DNA of 64,000 bases from Macrococcoides goetzii (GTDB lineage: Bacteria; Bacillota; Bacilli; Staphylococcales; Staphylococcaceae). The position numbers and the translations under genes are program-made. The stretch lies in contig NZ_MJBI02000006.1 in NCBI RefSeq assembly GCF_002742385.2, forward strand, positions 1 through 64,000. Reading direction: 5' to 3'. Every line of letters begins with the position of its first letter. The first letter of the stretch is position 1. The notes beneath the pieces were generated by a model. That model was given only the letters and a program-made list of their open reading frames with translations. It made no database searches and was not told the origin of the DNA. Below are positions 10,777 through 19,685 of the stretch, piece by piece.

Positions 10777-10920
10777 TTATTGAGGATCATCCTCTTGTTC
10801 CTGACCTTCTTCTCGTGCTTCAGCGTTTTGTTCAGAAATTTGTTCCATCTCTTTACCTAACTCTACAACGTCGTCGAAATCAGTAACCATTTCATTTTTA
10901 TTATCATGTGATGTTGACAT
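10777..10920 (-). CDS. Small acidic conserved protein, function unknown
   Basis: 47 residues (MSTSHDNKNEM... ending QEDDPQ), rich in Glu, Asp and Gln, with no membrane segment. The ATG at 10920 has AAAGGA 8 nt upstream, and a terminator follows. It starts 12 bp after the NagB-like gene, so it is probably its second cistron. The codon pattern and good ribosome site support a real gene. I do not recognise a domain. Confidence 0.7.
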   Translation of the reverse strand: MSTSHDNKNEMVTDFDDVVELGKEMEQISEQNAEAREEGQEQEDDPQ

Positions 10921-10932
10921 ATAATCATTCCT

Positions 10933-11544
10933 TTACGCAAATTTTTGGAAGTAGTATTCACGTATATCTTGAGGCAATCCAGCGGCTGCTGCATCATCTA
11001 AAATCACATTGACCATACGGTGTGTTTTTAAATTCGCTGCTTCAAAGTTGCCGCCCGCTTCAGTATTGTATAGCTTTTCAACGATTGAAGCTTTGTCTGC
11101 GCCTGTTAATACGATAATAATTTCACGTGCTGAACGTAATCCTTTATCGTTATCCTGATTAATCTCTTTATAACCGACAGAGCCATCTTGAGTAATCGTA
11201 GCAAATAAAGTTGTTAATTTCCCTTTATTCTCTTTAGTCTTCGCTTCGTCTTTAATCAATTCCATAATATCTTTACCTGTTGCTTCATGGTATTGTTTAT
11301 CAACGATACCAACAGTACCATAGTCGCCACGTAATTTATCATAATCAAAGATATGAATTTGACTCGTCTCAACAGGATTACGTGCTGTATCAGCCTTTAA
11401 TTCTGCAATGACGTGACCAGCTTCATCACCTAACGCAGTAGCGATAATTGAAGTTGGATTATTGTTCATCTGTTTTCTAAATAAATCAGCAACGTAGTTC
11501 GATACGGTTAATTTATCTTCAAAAATTTTAAAATTCATTGCCAT
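10933..11544 (-). CDS. NagB/6-phosphogluconolactonase-fold protein
   Basis: 203 residues starting MAMNFKIFEDK. The ATG at 11544 is 7 nt after AAGGAGG, while the upstream ATG at 11550 is too close to it, so 11544 is chosen. It resembles the glucosamine-6-phosphate deaminase/phosphogluconolactonase superfamily through its length and segments such as IIATALGDEAG and REIIIVLTGADKA. Staphylococci carry a similar protein of uncertain role. Catalytic residues of true NagB are not clear, so the substrate is left open. Confidence 0.65.
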   Translation of the reverse strand: MAMNFKIFEDKLTVSNYVADLFRKQMNNNPTSIIATALGDEAGHVIAELKADTARNPVETSQIHIFDYDKLRGDYGTVGIVDKQYHEATGKDIMELIKDEAKTKENKGKLTTLFATITQDGSVGYKEINQDNDKGLRSAREIIIVLTGADKASIVEKLYNTEAGGNFEAANLKTHRMVNVILDDAAAAGLPQDIREYYFQKFA

Positions 11545-11578
11545 GTTCATTCCTCCTTAGAATCTTTACTCATTCTTT

Positions 11579-11607
11579 ATTATATATGCTATACCCTATT
11601 TTGACAG
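11579..11607 (-). promoter_or_regulatory. Promoter for the NagB-like gene
   Basis: On the minus strand CTGTCA and TATAAT are separated by 17 bp. The -10 box is perfect and lies about 35 bp before the start codon. Confidence 0.6.
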
Positions 11608-11725
11608 CCCATAACACTATAAATATGAATATTATGAATAATTAAGGCAAACATCTATTTGTGGTTTTAAAAGTGTATTGAATAGGTTATAATAGTTTTA
11701 TTAATGAAATCTAGGGGGATTACCA

Positions 11726-11833
11726 ATGAATACATTATTAATCGGTATGGTATGTATCGCTTTCCTAACAGCTATCTTAACTGCTGGTCGTGAATCAAGC
11801 TACGGTGTTAAGGAAGAAGATTTAAACAAATAA
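11726..11833 (+). CDS. Small single-pass membrane protein
   Basis: 35 residues: an N-terminal hydrophobic helix (LLIGMVCIAFLTAILTA, about 4-20) and a polar tail ending EEDLNK. AGGGGG precedes the ATG by 8 nt, a TATAAT lies at 11688-11693, and a strong terminator follows. It is monocistronic. No domain is recognised. Confidence 0.65.
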   Translation: MNTLLIGMVCIAFLTAILTAGRESSYGVKEEDLNK

Positions 11834-11840
11834 TCACAAA

Positions 11841-11871
11841 ATAAGCCGAAGACAAATTGTCTTCGGCTTAT
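11841..11871. terminator. Bidirectional terminator
   Basis: ATAAGCCGAAGAC and GTCTTCGGCTTAT form a 13-bp stem with T-rich flanks on both sides. It serves the small membrane protein gene and the converging nfrA gene. Confidence 0.9.
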
Positions 11872-11873
11872 TT

Positions 11874-12611
11874 TTATTGTTTCAGAAAGCCTTGCTGCTT
11901 TACGACACCATCTACATCAAGACGTGCTTTACCGCCAAGCATCTGTATTACCTGTTCACTCCATTTATCATCACGTTTACCTGCTGTACGCGTTTTATAA
12001 TAGGCACTTGTGCGCGCATCATAAGCTTTATAATCATCATAGTTAAAATGCTGATATGTATTCTCATGATAAACAACGTCCAGTGGTAATCTTTCTTTCT
12101 GACTACCTTCGTCATCTGGTACACCGACAACCATGCCAAACAATGGATACGTGTATTCCGGTAATTTAAGCAAATCTATCACACGCTGCATATTATTGCG
12201 TAATGATCCGATATAACAAATACCAAGTCCCATACTTTCAGCTGCGACTGCCATATTCTGACTGGCTAAAGCAGCATCTACCGTACCGACTAATAGCGAT
12301 TCTGTCGTCCCGAAATAATCATCTACATTTGATTCGAGATGATCTGCTAATCCATGATGACGATGATAATCAACCACGAATACAAAGAGATGGCCATTAT
12401 GTTCAACGTAAGATTGACCACTGATTGCTCTAAGTTGCTGCTTAATGTGCTGGTCAGTAATACCGATAATTGAATATGCCTGGACATAACTTGATGTCGA
12501 TGCACTTTGTGCTGCACGCACTAAAGTCTTAATCGTCTCCTGATTGAGCGCTTCATCTTTAAATTTACGAATTGAGCGATGGTTCTGTAATAACTGGATT
12601 GTATCGTTCAT
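11874..12611 (-). CDS. nfrA: NADPH-dependent flavin/nitro oxidoreductase NfrA
   Basis: 245 residues. The FMN site NHRSIRKFKD, then AAQSASTSSYVQAYSIIGI and GLGICYIGSLRNN, follow S. aureus NfrA closely, and the length is the same. Such enzymes oxidise NADPH using FMN and reduce nitro compounds and disulphides. AGGAGG is 7 nt before the ATG at 12611; a GTG directly upstream at 12614 has poorer spacing. It is the last gene of the queG-trmL-nfrA run. Confidence 0.85.
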   Translation of the reverse strand: MNDTIQLLQNHRSIRKFKDEALNQETIKTLVRAAQSASTSSYVQAYSIIGITDQHIKQQLRAISGQSYVEHNGHLFVFVVDYHRHHGLADHLESNVDDYFGTTESLLVGTVDAALASQNMAVAAESMGLGICYIGSLRNNMQRVIDLLKLPEYTYPLFGMVVGVPDDEGSQKERLPLDVVYHENTYQHFNYDDYKAYDARTSAYYKTRTAGKRDDKWSEQVIQMLGGKARLDVDGVVKQQGFLKQ

Positions 12612-12623
12612 CACTTGACCTCC

Positions 12624-13097
12624 TTAGTTTAAGCCTGGATAGTTTTGTTGACGTAAAGCTTCATAGATTAATATTGCTGCTGTATTTGATAAATTAAGCG
12701 AACGAACATTGTCGTTCATTGGAATGCGCAGTGCTGTGTCCATATATTTTTCTTTAACCCAGTCCGGTAAACCAGTTGTTTCACGACCAAAGATAAAGAA
12801 ATGTTTCTCGTCAGTGTTACTATAATCGAATGTCGTATGAGGTTTCGTACCAAACTTCGTCAGTAAATAATAGTGACCTTCATTCTTTTCAAAGAATTCT
12901 TCGATACTATCGTAATAGGTGATATTTACAAATTTCCAGTAATCCAAGCCGGCACGACGTAACATTTTATCGTCCGTAGAGAATCCTAGTGGACGAATTA
13001 AATGAAGATGCGTATCTGTTGCTGCACAACTTCTAGCGATATTTCCTGTGTTAGCAGGTATTTCCGGTTGATATAATACTACGTTAATTGATGACAT
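12624..13097 (-). CDS. trmL: tRNA (cytidine/uridine-34 2'-O)-methyltransferase
   Basis: 157 residues, a minimal SPOUT (SpoU) methyltransferase. NIVLY-type start, QPEIPANTGNIARSC (motif 1, about 9-23), FIFGRETTGLPDW (motif 2) and LRIPMNDNVRSLNLSNTAAI (motif 3) are present. It should methylate the wobble ribose of tRNA-Leu as a knotted dimer. Its ATG abuts the queG stop codon, so the two tRNA-modification genes are translationally coupled. Confidence 0.9.
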   Translation of the reverse strand: MSSINVVLYQPEIPANTGNIARSCAATDTHLHLIRPLGFSTDDKMLRRAGLDYWKFVNITYYDSIEEFFEKNEGHYYLLTKFGTKPHTTFDYSNTDEKHFFIFGRETTGLPDWVKEKYMDTALRIPMNDNVRSLNLSNTAAILIYEALRQQNYPGLN

Positions 13098-14222
13098 TTA
13101 TTTTTCCACACTTTCTATACTTTTTAATATTTCTAGTTTAACATCATTATCTGTTTCTTTTTCATATCTTGCCTTTAAATAATCAATTTCATCATGACTT
13201 ATTTGACCAATTGCCCAATAAGCTGTTCCCTTAATTTCTGGTCGAGGATCACTTTCTGCGACTTCCTTTAAATCTGGTACTGCATCGATTTCTTTGAAAT
13301 GAGCGAGTGCTAAAATGGCATTACGTTGAATCGGTTTCTTACCGCGCCATGCACCAGCTAAATGACCAAATTCTGATTTGAAAGTTTTATTCGTCATCTT
13401 GAGTAGAGGAACGAGTAGAGGCTTTAATTTTTCAGGTTCCAGTTCAATATCCTCATGGGTTGTATTGATACCTCGATTCTTCGGACACACTTGCTGACAC
13501 GTGTCGCACCCATATAGACGATTTCCAATCTTACTACGATATTCGTCCGGCATAAATCCTTTCGTCTGGGTAAGGAAACTGATGCATTTATTCGAATCAA
13601 GCTGCCCATTACCTAGTAGAGCACCTGTCGGACAACGATCAATGCAAATTGTACAATCTAAACATGAATCTATTACTGGGTGATCGGGTTCAAATGGAAT
13701 CGATACAAGTATTTCGCCAAGATAAGTCCATGTGCCTAAATCTTTATTTAAGATAAAGCCATTTTTAGCTGCATAGCCGAGACCCGCACGTTCAGCAACT
13801 GCCCTGTCACTGAGCACACCTGTATCTACCATATTCATCGTTTGTGCTTCAGGAACTCTCTCTTTAATAAATGCGACAAGCAGTTCGAGTCGTTTATTTA
13901 ATAAAGTGTGATAATCAATTCCCCATGATGCACGTGCGAAAATACCTCGTCTTGCGCCACGAATACTCTTCGGTGCATTAGGTAGCTTATTCGGATAACC
14001 GACGGCAATCGCAATAATAGACTGTGCTTCAGGGAGAGAAAGCTTAGGGTTGATACGTTCTTCAATCGTGCCTTTCTCAAAACCAGAATCATAGTTATTT
14101 GCATAATATGCTTCCAGTTTTGGACGCAGTGACTCAAAAGGTTCTGCTGTAGTGAAACCGATGGCATCTATGCCAATCGTCTTACTATATTCAATAATTT
14201 CCTGCTTTAACTTTTGATACAC
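13098..14222 (-). CDS. queG: Epoxyqueuosine reductase
   Basis: 374 residues. The catalytic Asp region (MVDTGVLSDRAVAERAGLG) is at about 130-150, followed by two [4Fe-4S] ferredoxin clusters (CLDCTICIDRCPTGA and CDTCQQVCPKN) and a C-terminal HEAT-like segment (about 290-370). It reduces epoxyqueuosine to queuosine in tRNA using cobalamin. It leads a unit of tRNA-modification genes with trmL. Confidence 0.95.
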   Translation of the reverse strand: MYQKLKQEIIEYSKTIGIDAIGFTTAEPFESLRPKLEAYYANNYDSGFEKGTIEERINPKLSLPEAQSIIAIAVGYPNKLPNAPKSIRGARRGIFARASWGIDYHTLLNKRLELLVAFIKERVPEAQTMNMVDTGVLSDRAVAERAGLGYAAKNGFILNKDLGTWTYLGEILVSIPFEPDHPVIDSCLDCTICIDRCPTGALLGNGQLDSNKCISFLTQTKGFMPDEYRSKIGNRLYGCDTCQQVCPKNRGINTTHEDIELEPEKLKPLLVPLLKMTNKTFKSEFGHLAGAWRGKKPIQRNAILALAHFKEIDAVPDLKEVAESDPRPEIKGTAYWAIGQISHDEIDYLKARYEKETDNDVKLEILKSIESVEK

Positions 14223-14314
14223 CCATCTCTCCCCCTTTCACTTTATAAGACTATTATTTTACCATAAAATACATCTTTTTAAGAGATAATAATTACATCA
14301 TCCAAAACAAAAAA

Positions 14315-14344
14315 GCTGCCACAATCAAATTTGATTATGGCAAC
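14315..14344 (-). terminator. Terminator of the glnP-glnQ operon
   Basis: GTTGCCATAATCAAA pairs with TTTGATTGTGGCAGC as a 15-bp stem with two G-U pairs, followed on the minus strand by CTTTTTTG. Confidence 0.8.
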
Positions 14345-14377
14345 TCTCTTACTTTAATTAATAATACTTACGAAGCA

Positions 14378-15100
14378 TTATAATACTTTCGATAAAAATG
14401 CTTTCGCACGTTCATTTTGAGGGTTATTAAATAATTGTTCTGGTGGTGCATCTTCCTGAACGACGCCATTATCCATAAATACAACTCTGTCAGCAACTTC
14501 TCTGGCAAAACCCATCTCATGGGTTACGACGACCATCGTCATCCCTTCTTCAGCGAGCTTCTTCATAACGGCTAATACATCCCCTACTACTTCAGGGTCA
14601 AGTGCAGACGTTGGCTCATCAAACAAGATGACATCCGGATCCATTGCAAGTGCTCTGGCTATCGCTACACGCTGCTTTTGACCACCAGATAATTGCGAAG
14701 GATAATTGTCTGCTCTATCAGATAATCCAACTTTTGCTAATAAATCTAATGCTTTCGCTTCCAGTTCACTTTTCTTACCTTTACCTAGTAATGATGGCGC
14801 CAGCATTAAGTTCTCTTTCGCAGTCTTATGCGGGAAGAGATTAAAGCTTTGGAATACCATGCCCATCTTCTGACGGAGCTTGTTTATATCAGTTCCTTTA
14901 GCAGTGAGTGCGTTACCTTCAAATATAATTTCACCGCTCGTCGGTGTTTCCAGTAGATTTAAACAGCGTAACAACGTTGATTTACCACTACCTGATGGAC
15001 CGATAATCGCAACGACTTCACCTTCTGATATTTCAAGATCAATGCCTTTTAACACTTCAACTTTACCAAAATATTTATGCAAATCATTTACTTTAATCAC
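14378..15100 (-). CDS. glnQ: Polar amino-acid (glutamine-type) ABC transporter ATPase
   Basis: 240 residues. Walker [10 protein letters not shown] (about 33-41), signature [15 protein letters not shown] and Walker [13 protein letters not shown] are intact. It powers uptake through the fused permease encoded just upstream, which it overlaps by 8 bp. It begins with GTG behind GAGGG. Substrate (glutamine or another polar amino acid) is inferred from the family. Confidence 0.9.
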   Translation of the reverse strand: MIKVNDLHKYFGKVEVLKGIDLEISEGEVVAIIGPSGSGKSTLLRCLNLLETPTSGEIIFEGNALTAKGTDINKLRQKMGMVFQSFNLFPHKTAKENLMLAPSLLGKGKKSELEAKALDLLAKVGLSDRADNYPSQLSGGQKQRVAIARALAMDPDVILFDEPTSALDPEVVGDVLAVMKKLAEEGMTMVVVTHEMGFAREVADRVVFMDNGVVQEDAPPEQLFNNPQNERAKAFLSKVL

Positions 15101-16541
15101 TAACCCTCATTCTCCTTTCAAATACATTCATCACTCGACTTAGCGCGAATGTTAGGATGAAGTACACAACTGCGGCGATCAATAATGGTGTAAATGGATC
15201 GAATGATGCCCCTTGAACAACCTGTGCATTAAACATCAATTCAGAAACACCGATAACAGATACGATTGATGATTCTTTAATTACTGTGACGAATTCATTA
15301 CCTAAAGCAGGTAAGATATTTTTAATTGCTTGAGGCATCACAACTTTATTCATCGTCTGGGCATGGCTTAAACCTAAAGAACGTGCCGCTTCAGTTTGAC
15401 CTTTATCTACCGCATTAATACCTGCACGAATAATTTCGGCGATATATGCAGCACAGTTAATAACCAATGCAATTGCACCACAAATAAATGCTGATAAGTC
15501 GATACCTAGTACTGCTGTTGTTCCAAAATAAACTAAAAATACTTGAACAAGTAATGGTGTACCACGAATAAACTCAATGTAAATCCATGATAATGTTTTT
15601 AAAATAATATTCTTACTTAATTTCATAAAGGCTAAAATACCACCAAAGATTGATCCGAGAATCACACCGATTAAAGAAATTAAGATTGTAGCACCAATAC
15701 CTTGAATAAAGAATGAACCATATTTACTGAAAAATGACCCTTCATCAAACATCGCTTCATTCGCTTTATCTTTATAACCTTTCATTAATCCTTTATCTTC
15801 TACTTCTTTAATCGTTTTATTAAGTGCATCAAGTAACTTTGGAGAATCTTTCGGCAAAGCAATTGCCGTTCCTTTATTTTCATCAGCAAACTGCATATCA
15901 GAGAAAGCTAAGTTTGTATTCTGTGATAAATACGCTTCACCAACGGGACCTTCTAATACAACGCCATCAATCTTACCTGTATTTAAAGACATAATAATTT
16001 CAGGCACACGTGTCAGTGATGTAACGTTCGCATCAGGAATTTCAGTCTTGGCAAGCTCTTCTTGAGTTGTTTGTTTTTGAACACCGATGTTTTTACCTTT
16101 GAAATCTTCAATTGATTTTAACTTTTTTGCATCTTTCTTCTGTATAATCATACGCTGCTGAACATGCATATAATAGTCAGAGAAGTCCACTTCTTTTTTA
16201 CGTTCAGGTGTCGGTGACATACCGGAAATAATTACGTCAATCTTCCCAGTCTTTAGAGCACCAAGTAAACTATCGAACTGCATATTTACTATCTTTAATT
16301 CAACACCAAGATCTTTCGCTAATTTTTTTGAAAGTTCGATATCAATACCTGCATATTCTCGCTTTCCGTTAACCGTTTTCTCAAATTCATATGGTGCATA
16401 ATCGGCAGATAATCCGACGCGCAGCACACCGTTTTTCTTAATCGTATCGTATTGATCGATTTTTGCATGAGCCGTAAATGGTGTAATCGTTGCAATCATA
16501 ACAATCAATATAAGATAACTTAATAACTTTTTAAAAGACAA
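15093..16541 (-). CDS. glnP: Fused substrate-binding protein/permease of a polar amino-acid ABC transporter
   Basis: 482 residues. A signal-type hydrophobic helix (about 6-25, ending FTAHA) precedes a periplasmic-binding-type domain (about 30-255; [14 protein letters not shown], then [17 protein letters not shown]). The permease domain follows (about 270-482) with several membrane helices and the EAA-type motif [22 protein letters not shown]. The start is a TTG at 16541, eight nt after AAAGGAGGGG; upstream in-frame codons lack a ribosome site. Fused binding and permease domains are typical of Gram-positive GlnP proteins. Confidence 0.9.
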   Translation of the reverse strand: MSFKKLLSYLILIVMIATITPFTAHAKIDQYDTIKKNGVLRVGLSADYAPYEFEKTVNGKREYAGIDIELSKKLAKDLGVELKIVNMQFDSLLGALKTGKIDVIISGMSPTPERKKEVDFSDYYMHVQQRMIIQKKDAKKLKSIEDFKGKNIGVQKQTTQEELAKTEIPDANVTSLTRVPEIIMSLNTGKIDGVVLEGPVGEAYLSQNTNLAFSDMQFADENKGTAIALPKDSPKLLDALNKTIKEVEDKGLMKGYKDKANEAMFDEGSFFSKYGSFFIQGIGATILISLIGVILGSIFGGILAFMKLSKNIILKTLSWIYIEFIRGTPLLVQVFLVYFGTTAVLGIDLSAFICGAIALVINCAAYIAEIIRAGINAVDKGQTEAARSLGLSHAQTMNKVVMPQAIKNILPALGNEFVTVIKESSIVSVIGVSELMFNAQVVQGASFDPFTPLLIAAVVYFILTFALSRVMNVFERRMRVSD

Positions 16542-16568
16542 TGACTTCCCCTCCTTTAGATAAAATTT

Positions 16569-16597
16569 ATTATACATTGATATGTATAAGTATACAA
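16569..16597 (-). promoter_or_regulatory. glnPQ promoter with embedded dyad
   Basis: TTGTAT and TATAAT are spaced 17 bp on the minus strand. The dyad TATACAT-TGAT-ATGTATA (16571-16588) covers the -10 box and most of the spacer and is a candidate operator. Confidence 0.6.
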
Positions 16598-16638
16598 GTC
16601 AGAATTTTTATTTTTTTCTGTTTATTTTGCTTATCCTT

Positions 16639-16667
16639 TTGCTTATTAAAGGGAGATAGCGTATAAT
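16639..16667 (+). promoter_or_regulatory. Promoter of the aminotransferase gene
   Basis: TTGCTT, a 17-bp spacer and TATAAT, about 36 bp before the ATG. It is divergent from the glnPQ promoter. Confidence 0.65.
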
Positions 16668-16702
16668 CATTAACAAAAATAGTTGAAAGAGAAGTGTATA
16701 AA

Positions 16703-17857
16703 ATGCCGCAATTAAATGAATTCATCAATGAAGTAACAATACCTGGAACGCGAGAGTTTGCAAATAAAGCAGCAGGTCTAGAAGATTGTATCGATTTGAC
16801 GTTAGGACAGTCAGATTTCGCTCCTCCTGCATCAGTCAAACATGCAATGATTGAGGCGATTGAAAATGATAAATTACGCTATACACATAATAGAGGTTTA
16901 CTAGAGCTGAGAAATGAGATTGCAAAGTCAATTCAGAAAAAATTTAATGTAGATTATGATCCTGAGACAGAAATTGTAGTTACAAACGGAGGATCAGAAG
17001 CGATTGATGATGTATTTAGAACTATCATCAATCCTGGAGATGAAGTTATCTTACCATCACCATGTTATTTAGGATATGAACCTATCATTAAGCTGCTCGG
17101 TGCTAAAGTAGTGCTCGTTGATACTTCTAATACACACCTCGTACCTACACCAGAAGCGATTAAAGAAGCAATAACACCTAATACAAAAGCAGTACTATTC
17201 AACTATCCGACCAATCCTACAGGTAAAACATTAACGTACGAACAAATTCAAGGATTAGCAAATATGTTGAAAGATGAAGATATCTTTATCGTGACAGATG
17301 AAATTTACAGTGAGAATGTATATGATGCACCCCATCATTCATTTTTAGAGTTTCCTGAACTGAGAGATAAATTATTTGTTATCAATGGTCTATCTAAATC
17401 TCATGCAGTGACAGGTGCCCGTATCGGTTACGTGGTATCTAATGCAGAACTCATTACACACGTTACATCAGTACATCTCTATAATTCAATCTGTGTTGCA
17501 ACACCGAGTCAATATGGTGCGATAGAAGCATTCAAAGATTCAGAGACAGTAAAAATTATGAATAAAGCATATATCGAACGTAGAGATTTTTTATATGAAA
17601 AACTAACCGGATTAGGATTACCGGTTGAAAAACCACAAGGTGCATTTTATATCTTCCCGGATATATCAGCTTACAATAGTGATTCATATCAGTTCTCTTT
17701 AGATTTACTGGATCAGGAGAGATTAGCTGTAGTACCAGGAAGTGCATTCTCAAAATACGGTGAAGGACATATCAGATTATCGTTTGCATCAAGTATGGAA
17801 GAAATAAAAGAAGCAATGGTAAGACTGGAACGCTTTTTAAAAAATTATAATAAATAG
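16703..17857 (+). CDS. Class I/II PLP-dependent aminotransferase (PatA-like)
   Basis: 384 residues from the ATG at 16703; a GTG at 16694 is in frame. The fold-type I signature is complete: YPTNPTG (about 173), VTDEIYSE (about 200) and the PLP lysine in NGLSKSHAVTGARIGY (about 233). It resembles Bacillus PatA, which transaminates acetyl-diaminopimelate or other amino acids. The exact substrate cannot be read. It is divergent from the amino-acid transporter, so the two may be co-regulated. It ends at the family B hairpin array. Confidence 0.85.
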   Translation: MPQLNEFINEVTIPGTREFANKAAGLEDCIDLTLGQSDFAPPASVKHAMIEAIENDKLRYTHNRGLLELRNEIAKSIQKKFNVDYDPETEIVVTNGGSEAIDDVFRTIINPGDEVILPSPCYLGYEPIIKLLGAKVVLVDTSNTHLVPTPEAIKEAITPNTKAVLFNYPTNPTGKTLTYEQIQGLANMLKDEDIFIVTDEIYSENVYDAPHHSFLEFPELRDKLFVINGLSKSHAVTGARIGYVVSNAELITHVTSVHLYNSICVATPSQYGAIEAFKDSETVKIMNKAYIERRDFLYEKLTGLGLPVEKPQGAFYIFPDISAYNSDSYQFSLDLLDQERLAVVPGSAFSKYGEGHIRLSFASSMEEIKEAMVRLERFLKNYNK

Positions 17858-17867
17858 CGTTAAAAAG

Positions 17868-18018
17868 TGGCCCGATTCTTTTATGGAATCGGGCCAAATA
17901 TGGTGATGTGGCTCGGTTCTGCTCTGGAATCGGGCCAAATATGGTGATGTGGCTCGGTTCTGCTCTGGAATCGGGCCAAATATGATGATGTGGCCCGATT
18001 CTCTTAAGGAACCGGGCC
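17868..18018. repeat. Tandem hairpin repeat, family B (4 units of 41-42 bp)
   Basis: Four stems GGCCCGATTC (or GGCTCGGTTC) pair with GAATCGGGCC, starting at 17868, 17910, 17951 and 17992. They are separated by the constant spacer AAATATGGTGATGT. The array fills the gap between two converging genes and would act as a multiple bidirectional terminator. No similarity to family A beyond the architecture. Confidence 0.9.
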
Positions 18019-18031
18019 ATTTTACTTTATA

Positions 18032-19078
18032 TTAATGTTCAGCTTTATAAAGATATATTTCATCATTATAATGCGGTAATACTTTTTTCAGTAATTGATG
18101 AGACAAAAATGCAATCGGTAACGGAATGATGACATATGCTAACAGTAAACTGATAACATTCTGCATTACAGTGCCGTCCATAAATTTAAAGGCATTGATC
18201 GGACCGACTAGTCCTGTGTATCCAAATCCAGCCGACATCGGCGTACCTTGAACGTTAAAGAAGTAAGCACACAATCCACCAATGATACCATTGATAAGTA
18301 ACGGCACCATAATAATCGGATGTTTGAAATATACAGGCATCATCATTTTTGCTGCGCCAATAATTAATGTGATAATCGTACCTTTATCATTCACACGCAG
18401 TGCACCGAATAGGAATGTGTAACAACATGCAACGATACCTAAGTTTGCTGCGCCACTTCCTAATCCCGCCAAACTAATAACAGTTGCAATTGCAACAAGA
18501 GAAATGGGTGTTGCCATCAAAAGACTATAACTAATCGCAATCAAAATACACATTAAGAGTGGATTTAAAGTCGTAAAATGTTGAATGACCTGCCCAATCG
18601 CACCTGTAAATTGTTTTACGAAAGGCAATGTAAGAGAACCGATAAATCCAGGTAAAATTCCTGCAAACAAAGGTAAAAAGACGATATTCAAACTGCCCAT
18701 CTTATTTCCTAGTAATATTAGAACAAAAGCACTAAGCGCAACGGTTAACATCATATTAATAATGTCGCCGATTCCTGCAAACATAAAGCCTTTTCCATTA
18801 AACTGTACGGCACCAGAACCTAGCACTGAAGCCCCAGAAAGTATCGCTGTTTGTAAGCCATTAAATTTAAATTGCTGACTGATCGTAATACCAGCTAATG
18901 CACTTAAACAAAACTGAAAGATGATCAATAATTGTCCAAGACTTGTAAACACAGGATGATATCCTGCTAAATATTTAAATAGCTCCCCGAGCATTGCGTT
19001 TGGCACTAAAGCAACGACAATCCCGGCTGCCATACCATTTAATATATTAGTGAAGAATTGTTTTGCGCTAATATTCAT
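18032..19078 (-). CDS. PTS EIIC-type multi-pass membrane protein
   Basis: 348 residues with about nine to ten hydrophobic helices. GMAAGIVVALVPNAMLGE near the N-terminus, LMATPISLVAIATVISLAGLGSGAANLG and NVQGTPMSAGFGYTGLVGP match the EIIC family lacking linked A and B domains. No EIIA or EIIB gene is adjacent. It is probably a cytoplasmic-membrane transporter or sensor; the substrate is unknown. It starts at ATG 19078 and stands alone. Confidence 0.75.
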   Translation of the reverse strand: MNISAKQFFTNILNGMAAGIVVALVPNAMLGELFKYLAGYHPVFTSLGQLLIIFQFCLSALAGITISQQFKFNGLQTAILSGASVLGSGAVQFNGKGFMFAGIGDIINMMLTVALSAFVLILLGNKMGSLNIVFLPLFAGILPGFIGSLTLPFVKQFTGAIGQVIQHFTTLNPLLMCILIAISYSLLMATPISLVAIATVISLAGLGSGAANLGIVACCYTFLFGALRVNDKGTIITLIIGAAKMMMPVYFKHPIIMVPLLINGIIGGLCAYFFNVQGTPMSAGFGYTGLVGPINAFKFMDGTVMQNVISLLLAYVIIPLPIAFLSHQLLKKVLPHYNDEIYLYKAEH

Positions 19079-19169
19079 CTGTACACCTACCCTATAATTT
19101 TAATTTAAATACGCATTAAAAATGTATAGTACTATTTCTAACATACTTTAACGCTTAAAAGCAATGAAT

Positions 19170-19520
19170 TTATTGTATTTTTTTAAAGAAATCACTTTTT
19201 TTCGGTTTTGTATTTCGGTCAAGTGTTTCCAGAACTTCTGGTAAAATCTTTGCAATATCGATATCACTACGTTCTGCAATATTAATTAACCACCAAATCG
19301 ATTCAGCAATTTTATAACCAAGCTCACCCTCACTGTTAGGTTTTGGCCAACGTTCAGCTTTATCCATTACTAATCGACCAACAAGCGCAGCATCTGTTAA
19401 AAATGCCAACGCATCTTCCTCTAACGTCCATTCTGTATTATGATGTTCTATTTCTAACGCATGATATTGTTTTCTAATCCTAATCGCTTGCTCGATAATT
19501 GTCTCAAATGAATTTTCCAT
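19170..19520 (-). CDS. MazG-like all-alpha nucleotide pyrophosphohydrolase
   Basis: 116 residues from the ATG at 19520, which has GAGG 8 nt upstream. Helical, with the acidic pattern EEDALAFLTDAALVGRLVMD and ELGYKIAESIWWLINIAERSDID that resembles the MazG metal-binding helices. It may hydrolyse a non-canonical NTP. It is monocistronic; assignment is to superfamily only. Confidence 0.65.
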   Translation of the reverse strand: MENSFETIIEQAIRIRKQYHALEIEHHNTEWTLEEDALAFLTDAALVGRLVMDKAERWPKPNSEGELGYKIAESIWWLINIAERSDIDIAKILPEVLETLDRNTKPKKSDFFKKIQ

Positions 19521-19626
19521 AAGTATACCTCGATTGTTTTTATCTATCATATCAAATTATCATTTAATGTATATCATGATTAGATATTTACATGCTTTTT
19601 ATTATTTACTTAAATAATCCATATTT

Positions 19627-19643
19627 TTTGACTTAAATTGACC
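19627..19643 (+). promoter_or_regulatory. Candidate CtsR operator upstream of the clpP-like gene
   Basis: TTTGACT-TAA-ATTGACC has the 7-3-7 direct heptad layout of CtsR boxes (complement of GGTCAAA repeats), with one mismatch in the second heptad and one in the spacer. A TATAAT lies at 19656-19661, ahead of AGGAGG and the ATG. Confidence 0.45.
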
Positions 19644-19685
19644 AAACAAATAAAATATAATTAATAAGCTTATAGGAGGCACATT

